64,000 nt of DNA from NCBI RefSeq assembly GCF_018687355.1, contig NZ_CP061288.1:1870144-1934143 (forward strand), in the 5' to 3' direction. The number at the start of each line of letters is the position of its first letter. Positions within the stretch are counted from its first letter, which is position 1. Both the position numbers and the translations under genes were made by a program. Source of the stretch: Polynucleobacter sp. VK25 (GTDB taxonomy: Bacteria > Pseudomonadota > Gammaproteobacteria > Burkholderiales > Burkholderiaceae). A model generated the notes under the pieces. It did not search any database and was not told the origin of the DNA. It worked only from the letters and a program-made list of their open reading frames with translations. This document shows positions 20,194 to 29,999 of the stretch, in pieces.

Positions 20194-21254
20194 GCTGCCG
20201 CCTCTGCATTCTCTTTATAGAAAGCGCGTGGCTTACGTTTCGCAACGGCATTTGCAATTGCACGTATATGGTCAGGCGTAGTACCGCAGCAGCCACCCAC
20301 TAAATTGACTAAGCCATCTTTTGCAAAGCCATCCACTAGGCTAGAGGTAATTTCTGGTGTCTCATCAAAACCTGTATCGCTCATTGGATTAGGCAGGCCT
20401 GCATTAGGGTAGCAAGACACTGCAGCATCGCAAATCCTTGCCAGCTCTGCGATGTAGGGGCGCATCAGTGCAGCACCTAAGGCGCAATTCAAGCCAAAGG
20501 TCAGAGGCTTAATGTGGCGTAAGCTATTCCAGAAGGCCTCAACTGTTTGACCAGACAAAATACGTCCTGATGCATCAGTTACCGTTCCAGAAATCATGAC
20601 TGGCAAACGCTCACCAGTCTCTTCAAAAAATTCATCAAGCGCAAACAATGCTGCTTTGGCATTGAGTGTGTCAAAAATTGTTTCGACTAAAAATAAATCT
20701 ACACCACCAGCAAATAAACCTTCAATCTGTTCACGATATGAAGCACGTAAAGCATCAAAGGTCACATTACGCGCGCCCGGATCATTTACATCAGGTGAAA
20801 TGCTAGCCGTCTTCGGTGTTGGTCCAATTGCGCCAGCTGCAAAACGTGGCTTATCTGGGGTGCTGTATTTTTCACAAGCGGCACGTGCCAATCTAGCGGA
20901 GACTTCATTCATCTCGCGCGCTAAGCCAGCCATTTTGTAGTCTTCTTGCGCGACTGAAGTGGCGCCAAAAGTATTGGTCTCAATAATGTCTGCACCAGCA
21001 TCTAAATACTGCTCATGAATCTTGCTAATAATTTGCGGCTGAGTCAAAACCAACAGCTCATTGTTACCTTTGATATCACCTGGATGGTCAGCAAAACGGG
21101 TATTACTCGGCAAACCACGATAGTCGGCCTCAGTTAATTTGTATTGCTGAATCATTGTCCCCATGGCGCCATCCAAAATCAGGATGCGCTGCTTTAAAAG
21201 CTCAGGAAGCTTTTGACCGCGGGTATAGGGCTGGGACAAACCATTAGATTGCAT
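20190..21254 (-). CDS. metH: Methionine synthase, homocysteine-methyltransferase chain
   Basis: N-terminal zinc/homocysteine domain of methionine synthase as a 354-residue protein. [15 protein letters not shown] opens the barrel (about 26-40); the zinc thiolates are in FGLNCALGA and [10 protein letters not shown]. It works with the 916-residue chain downstream. The 75-bp gap upstream is too short for a cobalamin riboswitch, and I see no other leader element. metF, which makes the methyl donor, is encoded near the right end of the window. Confidence 0.94.
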   Translation of the reverse strand: MQSNGLSQPYTRGQKLPELLKQRILILDGAMGTMIQQYKLTEADYRGLPSNTRFADHPGDIKGNNELLVLTQPQIISKIHEQYLDAGADIIETNTFGATSVAQEDYKMAGLAREMNEVSARLARAACEKYSTPDKPRFAAGAIGPTPKTASISPDVNDPGARNVTFDALRASYREQIEGLFAGGVDLFLVETIFDTLNAKAALFALDEFFEETGERLPVMISGTVTDASGRILSGQTVEAFWNSLRHIKPLTFGLNCALGAALMRPYIAELARICDAAVSCYPNAGLPNPMSDTGFDETPEITSSLVDGFAKDGLVNLVGGCCGTTPDHIRAIANAVAKRKPRAFYKENAEAAA

Positions 21255-21329
21255 TGTTAAACCGGGATTAATCTCTAGAATCCCTTATTCTATTGGAAAA
21301 GCCACTTTTCATTCACCCCGGAGCCCCTT

Positions 21330-21788
21330 ATGTTTGGAACCATTCCAGAATTTAATCAAAGCCTAGATATGTTTAAGACCATGTGGGGACAAGGTGCTGC
21401 AGGTCAAGCGGGGCAGTTCCCCTTCACGGCAGATGCCTCTAAAGCTGCTGGCGGCTTTGCATCCGCTTTCCCGGGTTTAGATGTGGATGAGCTTGAAAAG
21501 CGCATCAAAGACCTTAAAAGCGTTGAAAACTGGCTCAATTTGAACCTCAACATCCTGAAGTCCACCATTCAGGGTCTTGAAGTCCAGCATGCCACCATGA
21601 TGGCCCTCAAGTCCTTTGGCGATGCTGTTTCAGCAGCTAGCTCAGCAGCCAGCTCAACTAGCGCCCCAAAGGAAGAATCTAAGACTAAAACGACTAGCGC
21701 TAAACCACGGAAAACCGCAACACGCCGTCCTCGCAAAGCCGGCGATGCAACTTTCCTCGACGAAGTAGGTAATTCAGATGAGCAATAG
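21330..21788 (+). CDS. phaM: PhaM-family polyhydroxyalkanoate granule protein
   Basis: A 152-residue protein matching the PhaM pattern: N-terminal IPEFNQSLDMFKTMWGQ (about 5-21), central LDVDELEKRIKDLKSVENWL (50-69) with helical Leu-rich repeats, then a Ser/Ala linker and a basic KPRKTATRRPRKAG tail (about 125-138). In Cupriavidus, PhaM activates PHB synthase and binds DNA through such a tail, aiding granule segregation. Its 3' end overlaps the metallo-hydrolase gene on the opposite strand by 89 bp, so both genes use the same DNA at their ends. Confidence 0.85.
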   Translation: MFGTIPEFNQSLDMFKTMWGQGAAGQAGQFPFTADASKAAGGFASAFPGLDVDELEKRIKDLKSVENWLNLNLNILKSTIQGLEVQHATMMALKSFGDAVSAASSAASSTSAPKEESKTKTTSAKPRKTATRRPRKAGDATFLDEVGNSDEQ

Positions 21789-22785
21789 CCTCACCCATTG
21801 CAAATGTGAGTTGATGAATATCTAATTCACGCTTAAACAAGACCGGCACAATCTCCCTAGCATGTGCCGGTTTTTTACATGCGCCCAAGGTATCTGCCAA
21901 ACGATCATCATGATGCGCTTTCAGTTGCGCAACACGCGGCCTGATGCCAGTAAACGGTTTGCCATGCGAAGGGAGCACTAATGCATCCTCAGGCAATGCT
22001 AAATACTTTTCGATAGAGTCAAGATACAAGCCTAGCGGATCTGCATCTGGATCCGCATCATAAACGCTGACATTAGTAGAGATACGTGGCAACAACATAT
22101 CCCCAGAAATCAACACCCCAAGATCTTTACAAAACAGAGAAGCATGCTCAGGCGCATGTCCATAACCCATGATGACCTGCCACGCACGACCGCCAATCAA
22201 AATGAATTCACCATCAATAATGCGGCGATATTGACGCGGCACTCCGGGAACCATATTGCTGTAGTAATTTGAACGTCCCCGAATTTTTTCTAAGTCCTCG
22301 GGGGTTGTTAAGCCATGTCTTTGAAAGTGATCTGCAGAACCTCCACTACCTGCACGTGAACCCACTGCAGCACCACCTTCTTTGCAGCTTAACCATTGAG
22401 CCGTTAAATAATCCGTCATGGAAATCCACATAGGAACATTCCACTTGTCGCATAGCCATTGCGATAAACCTACATGATCGGGATGCATGTGAGTCACGAT
22501 GACACGCAAGACTGGCATACCTTCAAGCTGGGTGGCAAAGACCTGATCCCAAGCAGCCTTGGTCTCTTCATTGGCGATACCGCAATCCACAATCGTCCAG
22601 CCCGATACGCCATCAATTTCATCACGGAGCAACCAAAGATTGATGTGATCTAAAGCAAAAGGCAGGCGCATTCTGATCCAGCGAACACCTGGAGCAACCT
22701 CCATACTGCTACCCACTTCCGGAAGCGCATCTCCTAATGGATAATGAACTACGGCTTCAGCGCTTGCTTGGTTTTGAGTGCTCAT
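21700..22785 (-). CDS. MBL-fold metallo-hydrolase
   Basis: Metallo-beta-lactamase superfamily hydrolase, 361 residues. The zinc motif is THMHPDHVGLSQW (about 97-109), and further metal ligands lie near GYGHAPEHASLF and SGDMLLP. A long insertion and a C-terminal helical extension (about 270-361) place it in the larger group often linked with acyl-CoA or lipid metabolism; the substrate is unknown. The last 89 bp are antisense to phaM. Confidence 0.85.
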   Translation of the reverse strand: MSTQNQASAEAVVHYPLGDALPEVGSSMEVAPGVRWIRMRLPFALDHINLWLLRDEIDGVSGWTIVDCGIANEETKAAWDQVFATQLEGMPVLRVIVTHMHPDHVGLSQWLCDKWNVPMWISMTDYLTAQWLSCKEGGAAVGSRAGSGGSADHFQRHGLTTPEDLEKIRGRSNYYSNMVPGVPRQYRRIIDGEFILIGGRAWQVIMGYGHAPEHASLFCKDLGVLISGDMLLPRISTNVSVYDADPDADPLGLYLDSIEKYLALPEDALVLPSHGKPFTGIRPRVAQLKAHHDDRLADTLGACKKPAHAREIVPVLFKRELDIHQLTFAMGEAIAHLNYLLRRGKLHRRLCEDGVLRFSVV

Positions 22786-22836
22786 AGCTTTACGTGATTT
22801 CTTTTATCTTTTTTATCTTTTGTTTCTGGGTTTACT

Positions 22837-23013
22837 TTGACAACAGTTCCATCGCCTTGCATTAATTGGTGTGACATTAATCCTGAAAATGGTTACTGTC
22901 GTGGCTGCTATCGTACCCTGACTGAAATTGCTGATTGGTCAGATCTGAGTAATTCCGAGAAGCTCAAGGTTTGGGCAGAACTCACTACTCGCAAACCTCA
23001 AGCGCCACAGTAA
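22837..23013 (+). CDS. DUF1289 small Cys-rich protein (TTG start)
   Basis: A 58-residue protein with the DUF1289 pattern: SPCINWCDINPENGYCRGC carries four Cys in C-X3-C-X8-C-X2-C spacing, followed by YRTLTEIADWSDLS and a short acidic tail. The best start is TTG at 22837; no ATG exists upstream of the motif. It is easily missed because it is short and starts with a rare codon. Such proteins probably bind a metal or Fe-S cluster; function unknown. It fills the gap between the metallo-hydrolase and acuI. Confidence 0.8.
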   Translation: MTTVPSPCINWCDINPENGYCRGCYRTLTEIADWSDLSNSEKLKVWAELTTRKPQAPQ

Positions 23014-23038
23014 AACGGATCTCTCAATCTTGATTGCT

Positions 23039-24022
23039 TTATTTATTTACGTCGACAATCAAGCGTCCACGAACATTCCCTGCCATTAATTCTTGCGCGT
23101 ACTTGATCGACTCCTCAAGCGTAATCTCATGAGAGATTTCATCTAAAGTTTTCAAGTCCACTAACTTGCTCAGTTGCTCATAAGCAGCAATCCGTTTTGC
23201 ACGTGGCACCGTGACACTATTAATGCCGTACAAAGTAACGCCACGCAAAATAAATGGCGCGACGCTAGATGGGAAATCCATACCTTGAGCCAGTCCACAG
23301 GCCGCTACAGCGCCATCGCTCTTAGTCTGAGCGCAAGCATTTGCCAGAGTATGGCTACCCACGCTATCAACCACTGCAGCCCAACGCTCTTTAGCCAATG
23401 GCTTACCAGGCGCAGATAAAGTGGCACGATCAACCACCTCAGTGGCACCCAATTTTTTCAAGTAATCCGCTTCGGCTATACGACCAGTGCTGGCAACTAC
23501 AGTGAAACCTAGCTTGCTAAGGAGCGTAATCGCAAAGCTACCCACACCACCTGCAGCACCGGTTACCAAAACTTCTCCATCGCTAGGCTTAAGCCCATGC
23601 TTTTGGAGTGCCATGACGCACAGCATGGCGGTATAGCCTGCGGTACCTATAGCTAATGCTTGTTTAGCAGTAAAGCCTTTTGGCAGAGGAATCAACCATT
23701 CAGCCTTTACACGAGCTTGCTGACCCAATCCACCCCAATGTCCCTCACCCACTCCCCAGCCATTGAGGAGCACCATATCGCCAGCCTTGAAATCAGGGCT
23801 AGTACTCTCTAGTACCTCACCAGCAAAATCGATTCCAGGAACCATGGGAAAGCTTCGAACCACTGGGCCTTTGCCGGTGATAGCCAAGCCATCCTTGTAA
23901 TTCAGAGTGGAATACAGGACCTTTACTCGAACATCGCCCTGAGGGAGGCTGGCTTCATCCACTTGGGACAATTCTGCGCGATAGCCTTGATCGTCTTTAT
24001 TTACCAGTATTGCTTTAAACAT
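23039..24022 (-). CDS. acuI: Acrylyl-CoA reductase (AcuI/YhdH family)
   Basis: Zinc-independent medium-chain dehydrogenase/reductase, 327 residues. YSTLNYKDGLAITGKGPVVR (about 36-55) and PGIDFAGEV are typical of AcuI/YhdH; the NADPH motif is VTGAAGGVGSFAI (about 153-165). AcuI reduces toxic acrylyl-CoA to propionyl-CoA, for example after DMSP breakdown; YhdH homologues have the same activity. No other DMSP genes are nearby, so a detoxifying role is the safer reading. Confidence 0.88.
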   Translation of the reverse strand: MFKAILVNKDDQGYRAELSQVDEASLPQGDVRVKVLYSTLNYKDGLAITGKGPVVRSFPMVPGIDFAGEVLESTSPDFKAGDMVLLNGWGVGEGHWGGLGQQARVKAEWLIPLPKGFTAKQALAIGTAGYTAMLCVMALQKHGLKPSDGEVLVTGAAGGVGSFAITLLSKLGFTVVASTGRIAEADYLKKLGATEVVDRATLSAPGKPLAKERWAAVVDSVGSHTLANACAQTKSDGAVAACGLAQGMDFPSSVAPFILRGVTLYGINSVTVPRAKRIAAYEQLSKLVDLKTLDEISHEITLEESIKYAQELMAGNVRGRLIVDVNK

Positions 24023-24109
24023 GTCTCTTCCTTTTAGAACGAGGTATTTCCTCGCAGCAATTGCTTAATAGGTTTATCCTAACGAGCATTGCTAATTATG
24101 GGGGTTTCC

Positions 24110-24406
24110 ATGAAAAAAATTCTACTATTAACTACGATTTCTGGCTTTCTGCTTGCGGGATGCTATTCAACGCAGATCAACATGTCTATGGGAAATATGC
24201 GTCTCATTAGCTCTAGCGCAGCACCACAGGATGTAATGGATTTCGCTACCAAGACCTGTAAAGATGATTTTTATGAGGGCGCAAGCTTTATATCGAAGGC
24301 AGGCAAAGAGTACCGCTTTAAGTGCGTTAAAGCCGAAGAAAACGAAATCTTGATTCCCATTCCCGGCACAACCATTGCCGCCCCAGCAAAAGCTGAAGCT
24401 AAGTAA
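24110..24406 (+). CDS. Small putative lipoprotein
   Basis: A 98-residue protein starting MKKILLLTT behind GGGG, with lipobox L-L-A-G-C (Cys18). The mature part contains two further Cys (in KTCKDDF and FKCVKAEEN) that could form a disulfide. I do not recognise the family. It lies 10 bp upstream of the flavin reductase gene and may be cotranscribed. Confidence 0.75.
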   Translation: MKKILLLTTISGFLLAGCYSTQINMSMGNMRLISSSAAPQDVMDFATKTCKDDFYEGASFISKAGKEYRFKCVKAEENEILIPIPGTTIAAPAKAEAK

Positions 24407-24416
24407 GCAAAGACTA

Positions 24417-24917
24417 ATGACCCCATTTACTTCACAAGAACTACGCAAAGGTTTTGCTTCATTTGCAACTGGGGTCACTGTCATCACCTGTTTGGATGAA
24501 GAAAATAATCCACACGGCATTACGATTAGCTCGTTTAATACTGTCTCACTAGAGCCACCACTTATTTTGTGGAGTCTTAAAAAGCATTCGCGACTGATGC
24601 CCTGGGTCGAGCTTGGCAAGAAACATCTCATTCATGTTTTAGAGCGCTCACAAGAAGATTTAGCAATGCATTTTGCTACCGTGAAGACCGATCAGTTTAA
24701 AGACGTTGACCACAAGATAGCTGCCAGTGGCCTCACCCAAATTGATCATTGCGTGGCTTATTACGAATGCGAAACTGTTTGCGTTCACATTGGCGGTGAT
24801 CACAACATTATTGTTGCCAAAGTTGTTCAATTAAAAAATCATCCTGAACGCGAGCCCCTCATTTTTGCCCGCAGCAAATTTGTTGGGCTTGATTTCACAG
24901 AAGCCAAAACCAGCTAA
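24417..24917 (+). CDS. Flavin reductase domain protein
   Basis: FMN-binding split-barrel flavin reductase, 166 residues. Family features are FRKGFASFATGVTVIT-like LRKGFASFATGVTVITC at about 9-25 and GITISSFNTVSLEPPLILW (about 34-52), then FARSKF near the end. Such proteins supply reduced flavin to two-component monooxygenases or act as small oxidases. The ATG at 24417, where the conserved domain begins, was chosen over an in-frame start overlapping the lipoprotein gene. Confidence 0.87.
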   Translation: MTPFTSQELRKGFASFATGVTVITCLDEENNPHGITISSFNTVSLEPPLILWSLKKHSRLMPWVELGKKHLIHVLERSQEDLAMHFATVKTDQFKDVDHKIAASGLTQIDHCVAYYECETVCVHIGGDHNIIVAKVVQLKNHPEREPLIFARSKFVGLDFTEAKTS

Positions 24918-24943
24918 TCCAATTAACTTCCAAGGGAAATACC

Positions 24944-25606
24944 ATGATGCGTTTATGGGGTCGTGCAAGTTCTATTAACGTTCAAAAAGTTTTGTGGTGT
25001 CTTGCTGAGCTTGGGCTTAAAGAGGGCAAGGACTTTGAGCGAATTGATGCCGGACTACAGTTTGGCAAAAATAATACGCCTGAGTTTCTCAAAATGAATC
25101 CAAATGGGCTTGTGCCTACTCTCGAAGATGGCGACACAGTACTTTGGGAATCCAATACCATTCTGCGCTACTTGGCACGTCAACACGATAAAGTAGGGCG
25201 CTTCTCTACAGACATCAAGACGCAATATGAATCAGAAAAGTGGATGGATTGGCAATTGGGCACAATGTGGCCAGTACTGCGAGTTGTGTTTCTTGGTCTG
25301 ACCAGAACCCCTGAAGCCGAGCGTAACTACCAAGCGATTTTGAATAGCTATCAAGAAACCAATCGACTGCTCGGATTGCTAGATCAAACATTAGCAAATC
25401 AAAGCTACTGCTCGGGCAATCAATTTCAGATTGGAGATATTGTTTTGGCTCTTTGCGTCAGCCGCTGGATTTTGCTACACAATAGCTTCCCGCAGCAAAC
25501 GGGGGAACGCGCCAACCTCAAGAACATTGATGCTTGGCTAAAGCGTTTAGAAGAAGAGACTTGCGTTAACGAAATTATTGAAAAAGAGCTCAATATCGTT
25601 AAGTAG
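24944..25606 (+). CDS. Glutathione S-transferase family protein
   Basis: A 220-residue GST with an N-terminal thioredoxin-like domain: WGRASSINVQKVLWCLAELGL (start to about 24) with a Ser in the catalytic area, NPNGLVPTLEDGDTVLWESNTILRYLA (about 50-76) forming the glutathione site. The all-helical C-domain follows. It resembles small detoxifying GSTs of betaproteobacteria; the substrate is unknown. It follows the flavin reductase by 26 bp. Confidence 0.88.
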   Translation: MMRLWGRASSINVQKVLWCLAELGLKEGKDFERIDAGLQFGKNNTPEFLKMNPNGLVPTLEDGDTVLWESNTILRYLARQHDKVGRFSTDIKTQYESEKWMDWQLGTMWPVLRVVFLGLTRTPEAERNYQAILNSYQETNRLLGLLDQTLANQSYCSGNQFQIGDIVLALCVSRWILLHNSFPQQTGERANLKNIDAWLKRLEEETCVNEIIEKELNIVK

Positions 25607-25624
25607 TCTCTCCAATTTTATTTT

Positions 25625-28600
25625 TTACTGTTGTTTAAATTTCTTAGCGTGGTGATCGGCACCAATAAATAGGTACATCGCCGGCACCACAAAGAGCGTG
25701 AACAAAGTACCGATCGATAGGCCTGTGAAGATCACAATGCCCATTGATTTACGCCCTGCAGCACCAGCTCCCGAGGCGATCACCAAAGGCAGTACACCCA
25801 GCACCATTGCAGCAGTTGTCATCAGAATGGGGCGCAAACGTACGCTGCTTGCCTCCACAATCGCATCAAGCTTGCTGCGTCCAGCCTCTTGAAGTTCATT
25901 GGCAAATTCCACTATCAAAATACCATGCTTACTAATTAATCCCATGAGCGTGACTAGGCCGACTTGGGTATAGACGTTCAAGGTAGTGAATCCCAAATTA
26001 ATAAAGATCAAGGCACCGAATAAAGCCAGTGGCACTGAAACCAAAATCACAATCGGGTCACGGAAGCTCTCAAACTGCGCAGCAAGCACCAAGAACACAA
26101 TCAAGATTGCAAAGAACATGGTGACCAAGAAACCACCAGACTCCGCCATAAATTGGCGTGAAGGACCTGCGTAGTCCATGGTGTAACCATTTGGCGCAAC
26201 CTCTTTCAAGGTCTGACGCATGTACTCCAATAAATCTGCTTGAGAAATAAATGGCGTGCTCACACCAGAAATTGTTGCTGAATTCAATTGCTGGAAGTGA
26301 TTAATCGATTGCGGAACCACCCTTTGTTTAATCGTTGCAATAGTGCGCGCTTGAACCATTGCGCCACTTGGAGTGCGAATGTAATAGTCCAAAATTTGAT
26401 CAGGATTCAAGCGATCAACCTGCTTCACTTGTGGAATCACACGATAAGATCGTCCAGCTACTGAGAAGTAATTAACGTATCCACCCCCCAATGCTGCAGA
26501 GAGTGCTGCGCCAACTTGTTGCTGAGTCATGCCTAATGCTGCTACTTTTTCCCGATCAATCTCCAAGACGTCTTGTGGCTTATCAATCTTTAGATCGGAG
26601 TCTACGAAGAAGAAATTGCCACTACGACGCGCTTTATCAAGGACCGCTTGGGAGACTTCGTTTAACGCGGCATAAGACTCTGTAGTATTGATGACCACTT
26701 GCACTGGCAAGCCTTGCGCGCCAGGTAAGGCTGGGAACTGGAAAGCTGCAACGCGTGCACCTGCAATGCTATTCCACTTTTGCTGCATATCTTCCTGGAA
26801 CTTGGTTGCATTACGGCTCCGCTCACCCCAATCTTTAAGCAAGATACCGCCAAAACTTGATGTTGGACTCGTAATCTGAAACGCTTGTTCGTATTCTGGC
26901 TCTGCAGCAGCAATCGCATAGATTTGATCCGCATAAGTTTGCATTTGTGTGACCGTACTATTTGGAGGTCCAGATGCTTGCATCAAGACAATTCCTTGGT
27001 CCTCCGTTGGCGCCAACTCGGCACGCGCAGTTGCATACAAATAAGCAACGCCGCCTAATAAAATGACGCCCATCACGATGATGACTTGCCAAGTACTTAG
27101 CAAATCACGCAAAGTAGTCTGATAACTGTGATGTACCTTATCAAAAATACGATCAATCTTTTGCACAAATGGTGAAGCCTCTTGCTCTTCGGTGAAGATG
27201 CGCGAGCACATCATTGGAGAGAGTGTTAATGCAATCAATCCAGAAACTGCTACCGCACTTGCCAAAGTAAAGGCGAATTCCGTAAATAGCGCTCCCGTTA
27301 GCCCACCCTGGAAGCCAATTGGGATATACACCGCAATCAGCACTACTGTCATTGCCAAAATTGGCCCGCCTAATTCACGGGCAGCAATTAGAGAGGCCTC
27401 TAACGGCGACTTACCCTCTTTCATATGGCGGTCAACGTTTTCCACCACAATGATGGCATCGTCCACGACCAATCCAATCGCCAATACCAGTGCCAATAAG
27501 GTTAGTAAGTTAATTGAATAACCCAGAACCTGCATTAGGAAAAAAGTGCCAATCAATGACAAAGGCATTGCAATCACTGGAACGGCAACGGCACGAGCGC
27601 TACCTAAGAACAGATAAATCACCACCGTCACAATGACCAAAGCTTCCAGCAAGGTAGATACCACCTCATCAATAGAGCTAGTAATAAATTTAGTGGAGTC
27701 ATACACAATCTTGCCAGTCATACCAATTGGCAATTGCTTTTGAATATCAGGAACAACATCGCGTACACGTTGCGCTACATCTAATAGATTGGCTTGAGGT
27801 GCAACCTTAATTGCAATGAATACCGACTTCTTGCCACTAAAGGCAACGTTCGTGTTGTAGTCCTCAGATCCTAAAGTGACAGTAGCTACTTGATCTAAGT
27901 AGACAATATTCACGCCATCTTTTTTAATGACTAATTTACGAAACTCATCAAGCGTATGCAAGTCAGTACCGGCAACCAAGTCAACCGACACCATCTCACC
28001 TTTAGTGCTGCCAACTGCAGAAAGGTAATTGTTGGCTGACATGGCGCTATAGACATCATCAGCTCCCACTCCCAGACCAGCCATCTTTTCGCGATCTAAC
28101 CAAGCACGTAAGGCGAATTTTCTGCCGCCAGTAATTTCAGCGTTTTGCACGCCCTCAACTGAGTCTAATTTTGGCTTTACAACGCGCAATAAGTAATCGG
28201 TAATAGCATTGTTGGGGATTTCATCACTATAGAAACCCATATACATCGCTGCAGTAGATTGACCTACCTGCACAGTCAAAATGGGTTGCTGCGCTTGAGG
28301 CGGCAATTGATTCTTCACTGCGCTAATTTGAGTCTGTATCTGCGTTAAAGCTGCGTTTGAATCGTAGTTCAACTTCAGCGTTGCAACAATCGTCGAGACT
28401 CCGCTCACGCTAGCTGATGACAAGTAATCAATGCCTTGCGCCTGGGCTATAGAAGCCTCTAGTGGCTGGGTAATAAAACCTGCAATGGTTTCTGGATCGG
28501 CACCATAGTAAGCAGTGGTGATTGTCACAATCGCATTTTGCGTTTGTGGATATTGGTTTACTGGCAAAGAACCAATTGCCTTCAAGCCAAAGATCAATAC

Positions 28601-28660
28601 TAGCGCGCTCACCACCATGGAGAGCACTGGTCGGCGGATGAATATGTCAGTCCAATTCAT
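25625..28660 (-). CDS. RND efflux transporter, inner-membrane permease
   Basis: Proton-driven multidrug pump of the HAE1/AcrB type, 1011 residues, with 12 transmembrane helices and two large periplasmic loops. RPVLSMVVSALVLIFGL is the first helix; the proton-relay Asp pair is in LVVDDAIIVVENVDRHM near residue 400; the C-terminal half has the matching KHGILIVEFANELQ. It is the last gene of the outer membrane factor-adaptor-permease operon, 8 bp after the adaptor. Substrate range cannot be read from sequence. Confidence 0.94.
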   Translation of the reverse strand: MNWTDIFIRRPVLSMVVSALVLIFGLKAIGSLPVNQYPQTQNAIVTITTAYYGADPETIAGFITQPLEASIAQAQGIDYLSSASVSGVSTIVATLKLNYDSNAALTQIQTQISAVKNQLPPQAQQPILTVQVGQSTAAMYMGFYSDEIPNNAITDYLLRVVKPKLDSVEGVQNAEITGGRKFALRAWLDREKMAGLGVGADDVYSAMSANNYLSAVGSTKGEMVSVDLVAGTDLHTLDEFRKLVIKKDGVNIVYLDQVATVTLGSEDYNTNVAFSGKKSVFIAIKVAPQANLLDVAQRVRDVVPDIQKQLPIGMTGKIVYDSTKFITSSIDEVVSTLLEALVIVTVVIYLFLGSARAVAVPVIAMPLSLIGTFFLMQVLGYSINLLTLLALVLAIGLVVDDAIIVVENVDRHMKEGKSPLEASLIAARELGGPILAMTVVLIAVYIPIGFQGGLTGALFTEFAFTLASAVAVSGLIALTLSPMMCSRIFTEEQEASPFVQKIDRIFDKVHHSYQTTLRDLLSTWQVIIVMGVILLGGVAYLYATARAELAPTEDQGIVLMQASGPPNSTVTQMQTYADQIYAIAAAEPEYEQAFQITSPTSSFGGILLKDWGERSRNATKFQEDMQQKWNSIAGARVAAFQFPALPGAQGLPVQVVINTTESYAALNEVSQAVLDKARRSGNFFFVDSDLKIDKPQDVLEIDREKVAALGMTQQQVGAALSAALGGGYVNYFSVAGRSYRVIPQVKQVDRLNPDQILDYYIRTPSGAMVQARTIATIKQRVVPQSINHFQQLNSATISGVSTPFISQADLLEYMRQTLKEVAPNGYTMDYAGPSRQFMAESGGFLVTMFFAILIVFLVLAAQFESFRDPIVILVSVPLALFGALIFINLGFTTLNVYTQVGLVTLMGLISKHGILIVEFANELQEAGRSKLDAIVEASSVRLRPILMTTAAMVLGVLPLVIASGAGAAGRKSMGIVIFTGLSIGTLFTLFVVPAMYLFIGADHHAKKFKQQ

Positions 28661-28667
28661 CTGCTAT

Positions 28668-29999
28668 TTATTCCTGCGGCTTTGGATCAGGTGAGTTTGC
28701 TGGCTGCACCTTGTTATTAATAATCAATGGTGTGCCGTTCTTCAACTTCAGCTGGCCACTAGTAACAACTGTCGCGCCCTCATCAACACCTTTGAGAATA
28801 GCCACCTGATCGCCACGGGTAGATCCAGTAGTCACAAATACCTGTTGCGCCTCAAGAGCAGGATTACCTTGTTTGTCTTTTTTACCAGTTGGCTTAGCAA
28901 TAAAAACAGTCGAGCCATACGGGTTGTATGTAACTGCCGTCTGAGGCAAGGTTAAATACTTCACTTGATCACCAAGCTTGATATTTACATTGGCGAACAT
29001 GCCAGGAAGAATTTTCTTATCCGGATTCGCAAGTTGTGCCTCAACCTGAATATTGCGAGTATTGGTATCCACCTTCGGACTTATCGCTGTAATCTTGCCA
29101 GCAAAGCTCGCATCTTTGAATGCATCGGTTGTAACAATAACTTCTTGTCCAACCTGAATAAGCTCGGCATTATTTTGCGGTAAGTTGAAATCTACAAAAA
29201 TAGGATCTAAGGTTTGTAGTGTTAATAACTTATCACCAGGGTTTACATACTGCCCTGGATTAATCGACACAATACCTACGCGACCACTAAATGGTGCTTT
29301 GAGGTTTTTCTTCGCTACCAGAGCCGTTTGCTGCTCGACCTGCGCTTGTTTGGATTTGGAATCAGCAGCGCTCGTATCAAATACGTTCTTACTAATTGCC
29401 TGGATCGCCAACTGCTGTCTATCACGCTCATTAATTACCTTGGCTAGATCAGCCATTGCTTTTAAAGAATTTAGCTGCGCAACATCAGACGCATCATTTA
29501 ACTTGATGAGGAGTTCGCCTTCTTTAACATCTTGCCCAGACTTTACGGGAACCGTTTGTACGAGGCCTCCAAGTTCTGTACTAAGCTCAACACCTCTAAA
29601 TGCACGTACATTACCGACGCTAGTTAACTTAGGCTGCCATTCGGAAGTGGCGACCACCATTGTGGAGACTGTTGCAGGAGGCAAGCCCATACCCGCAATG
29701 AAATGCTTAATTAAGGAAGTCTTGAGTTGATTAAAGGCAAAGATCAAGCCTAATAATAAAAATACGCCGCAGAGCATGATGGTCATGCGACGCTGCAATG
29801 GCTCCATTGCCATTAACTTTGCGTGAGCTCTAGTACCGCGCCATTTTTGACCCATGCGAGCCCAAAAAGCTTTTGCTTTTTCCCAGAGGGCAATCACTCG
29901 CTCGCGCAATTTCCATTCAATCGCTTTGCGCTGCATCCATGCCCACACGGCAAGCACTAAAGCGACGAGCTTATTCTTAATTTTTTCCAGAAGTTTCAT
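28668..29999 (-). CDS. RND efflux periplasmic adaptor with N-terminal cytoplasmic extension
   Basis: Membrane fusion protein, 443 residues. The lipoyl/hairpin/beta-barrel region runs from about 110 to 430 (SVGNVRAFRGVELSTELGGLV; LKAPFSGRVGIVSINPGQYV). It is anchored by one helix at about 72-89, not a lipobox. Ahead of it is an unusual basic, Trp-rich segment of about 70 residues that would face the cytoplasm. The start overlaps the outer membrane factor gene by 23 bp. The extension could be a start-site error, but the overlap and continuous helical character favour it. Confidence 0.9.
   Translation of the reverse strand: MKLLEKIKNKLVALVLAVWAWMQRKAIEWKLRERVIALWEKAKAFWARMGQKWRGTRAHAKLMAMEPLQRRMTIMLCGVFLLLGLIFAFNQLKTSLIKHFIAGMGLPPATVSTMVVATSEWQPKLTSVGNVRAFRGVELSTELGGLVQTVPVKSGQDVKEGELLIKLNDASDVAQLNSLKAMADLAKVINERDRQQLAIQAISKNVFDTSAADSKSKQAQVEQQTALVAKKNLKAPFSGRVGIVSINPGQYVNPGDKLLTLQTLDPIFVDFNLPQNNAELIQVGQEVIVTTDAFKDASFAGKITAISPKVDTNTRNIQVEAQLANPDKKILPGMFANVNIKLGDQVKYLTLPQTAVTYNPYGSTVFIAKPTGKKDKQGNPALEAQQVFVTTGSTRGDQVAILKGVDEGATVVTSGQLKLKNGTPLIINNKVQPANSPDPKPQE

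Noticed and set aside
17443..21254. Frameshifted metH
   Set aside because: The two frames overlap by ATGA and divide exactly between the homocysteine and folate domains, the normal split arrangement in this group.
21255..21329. Cobalamin or SAH riboswitch upstream of metH
   Set aside because: Only 75 bp separate metH from phaM and no conserved core could be recognised.
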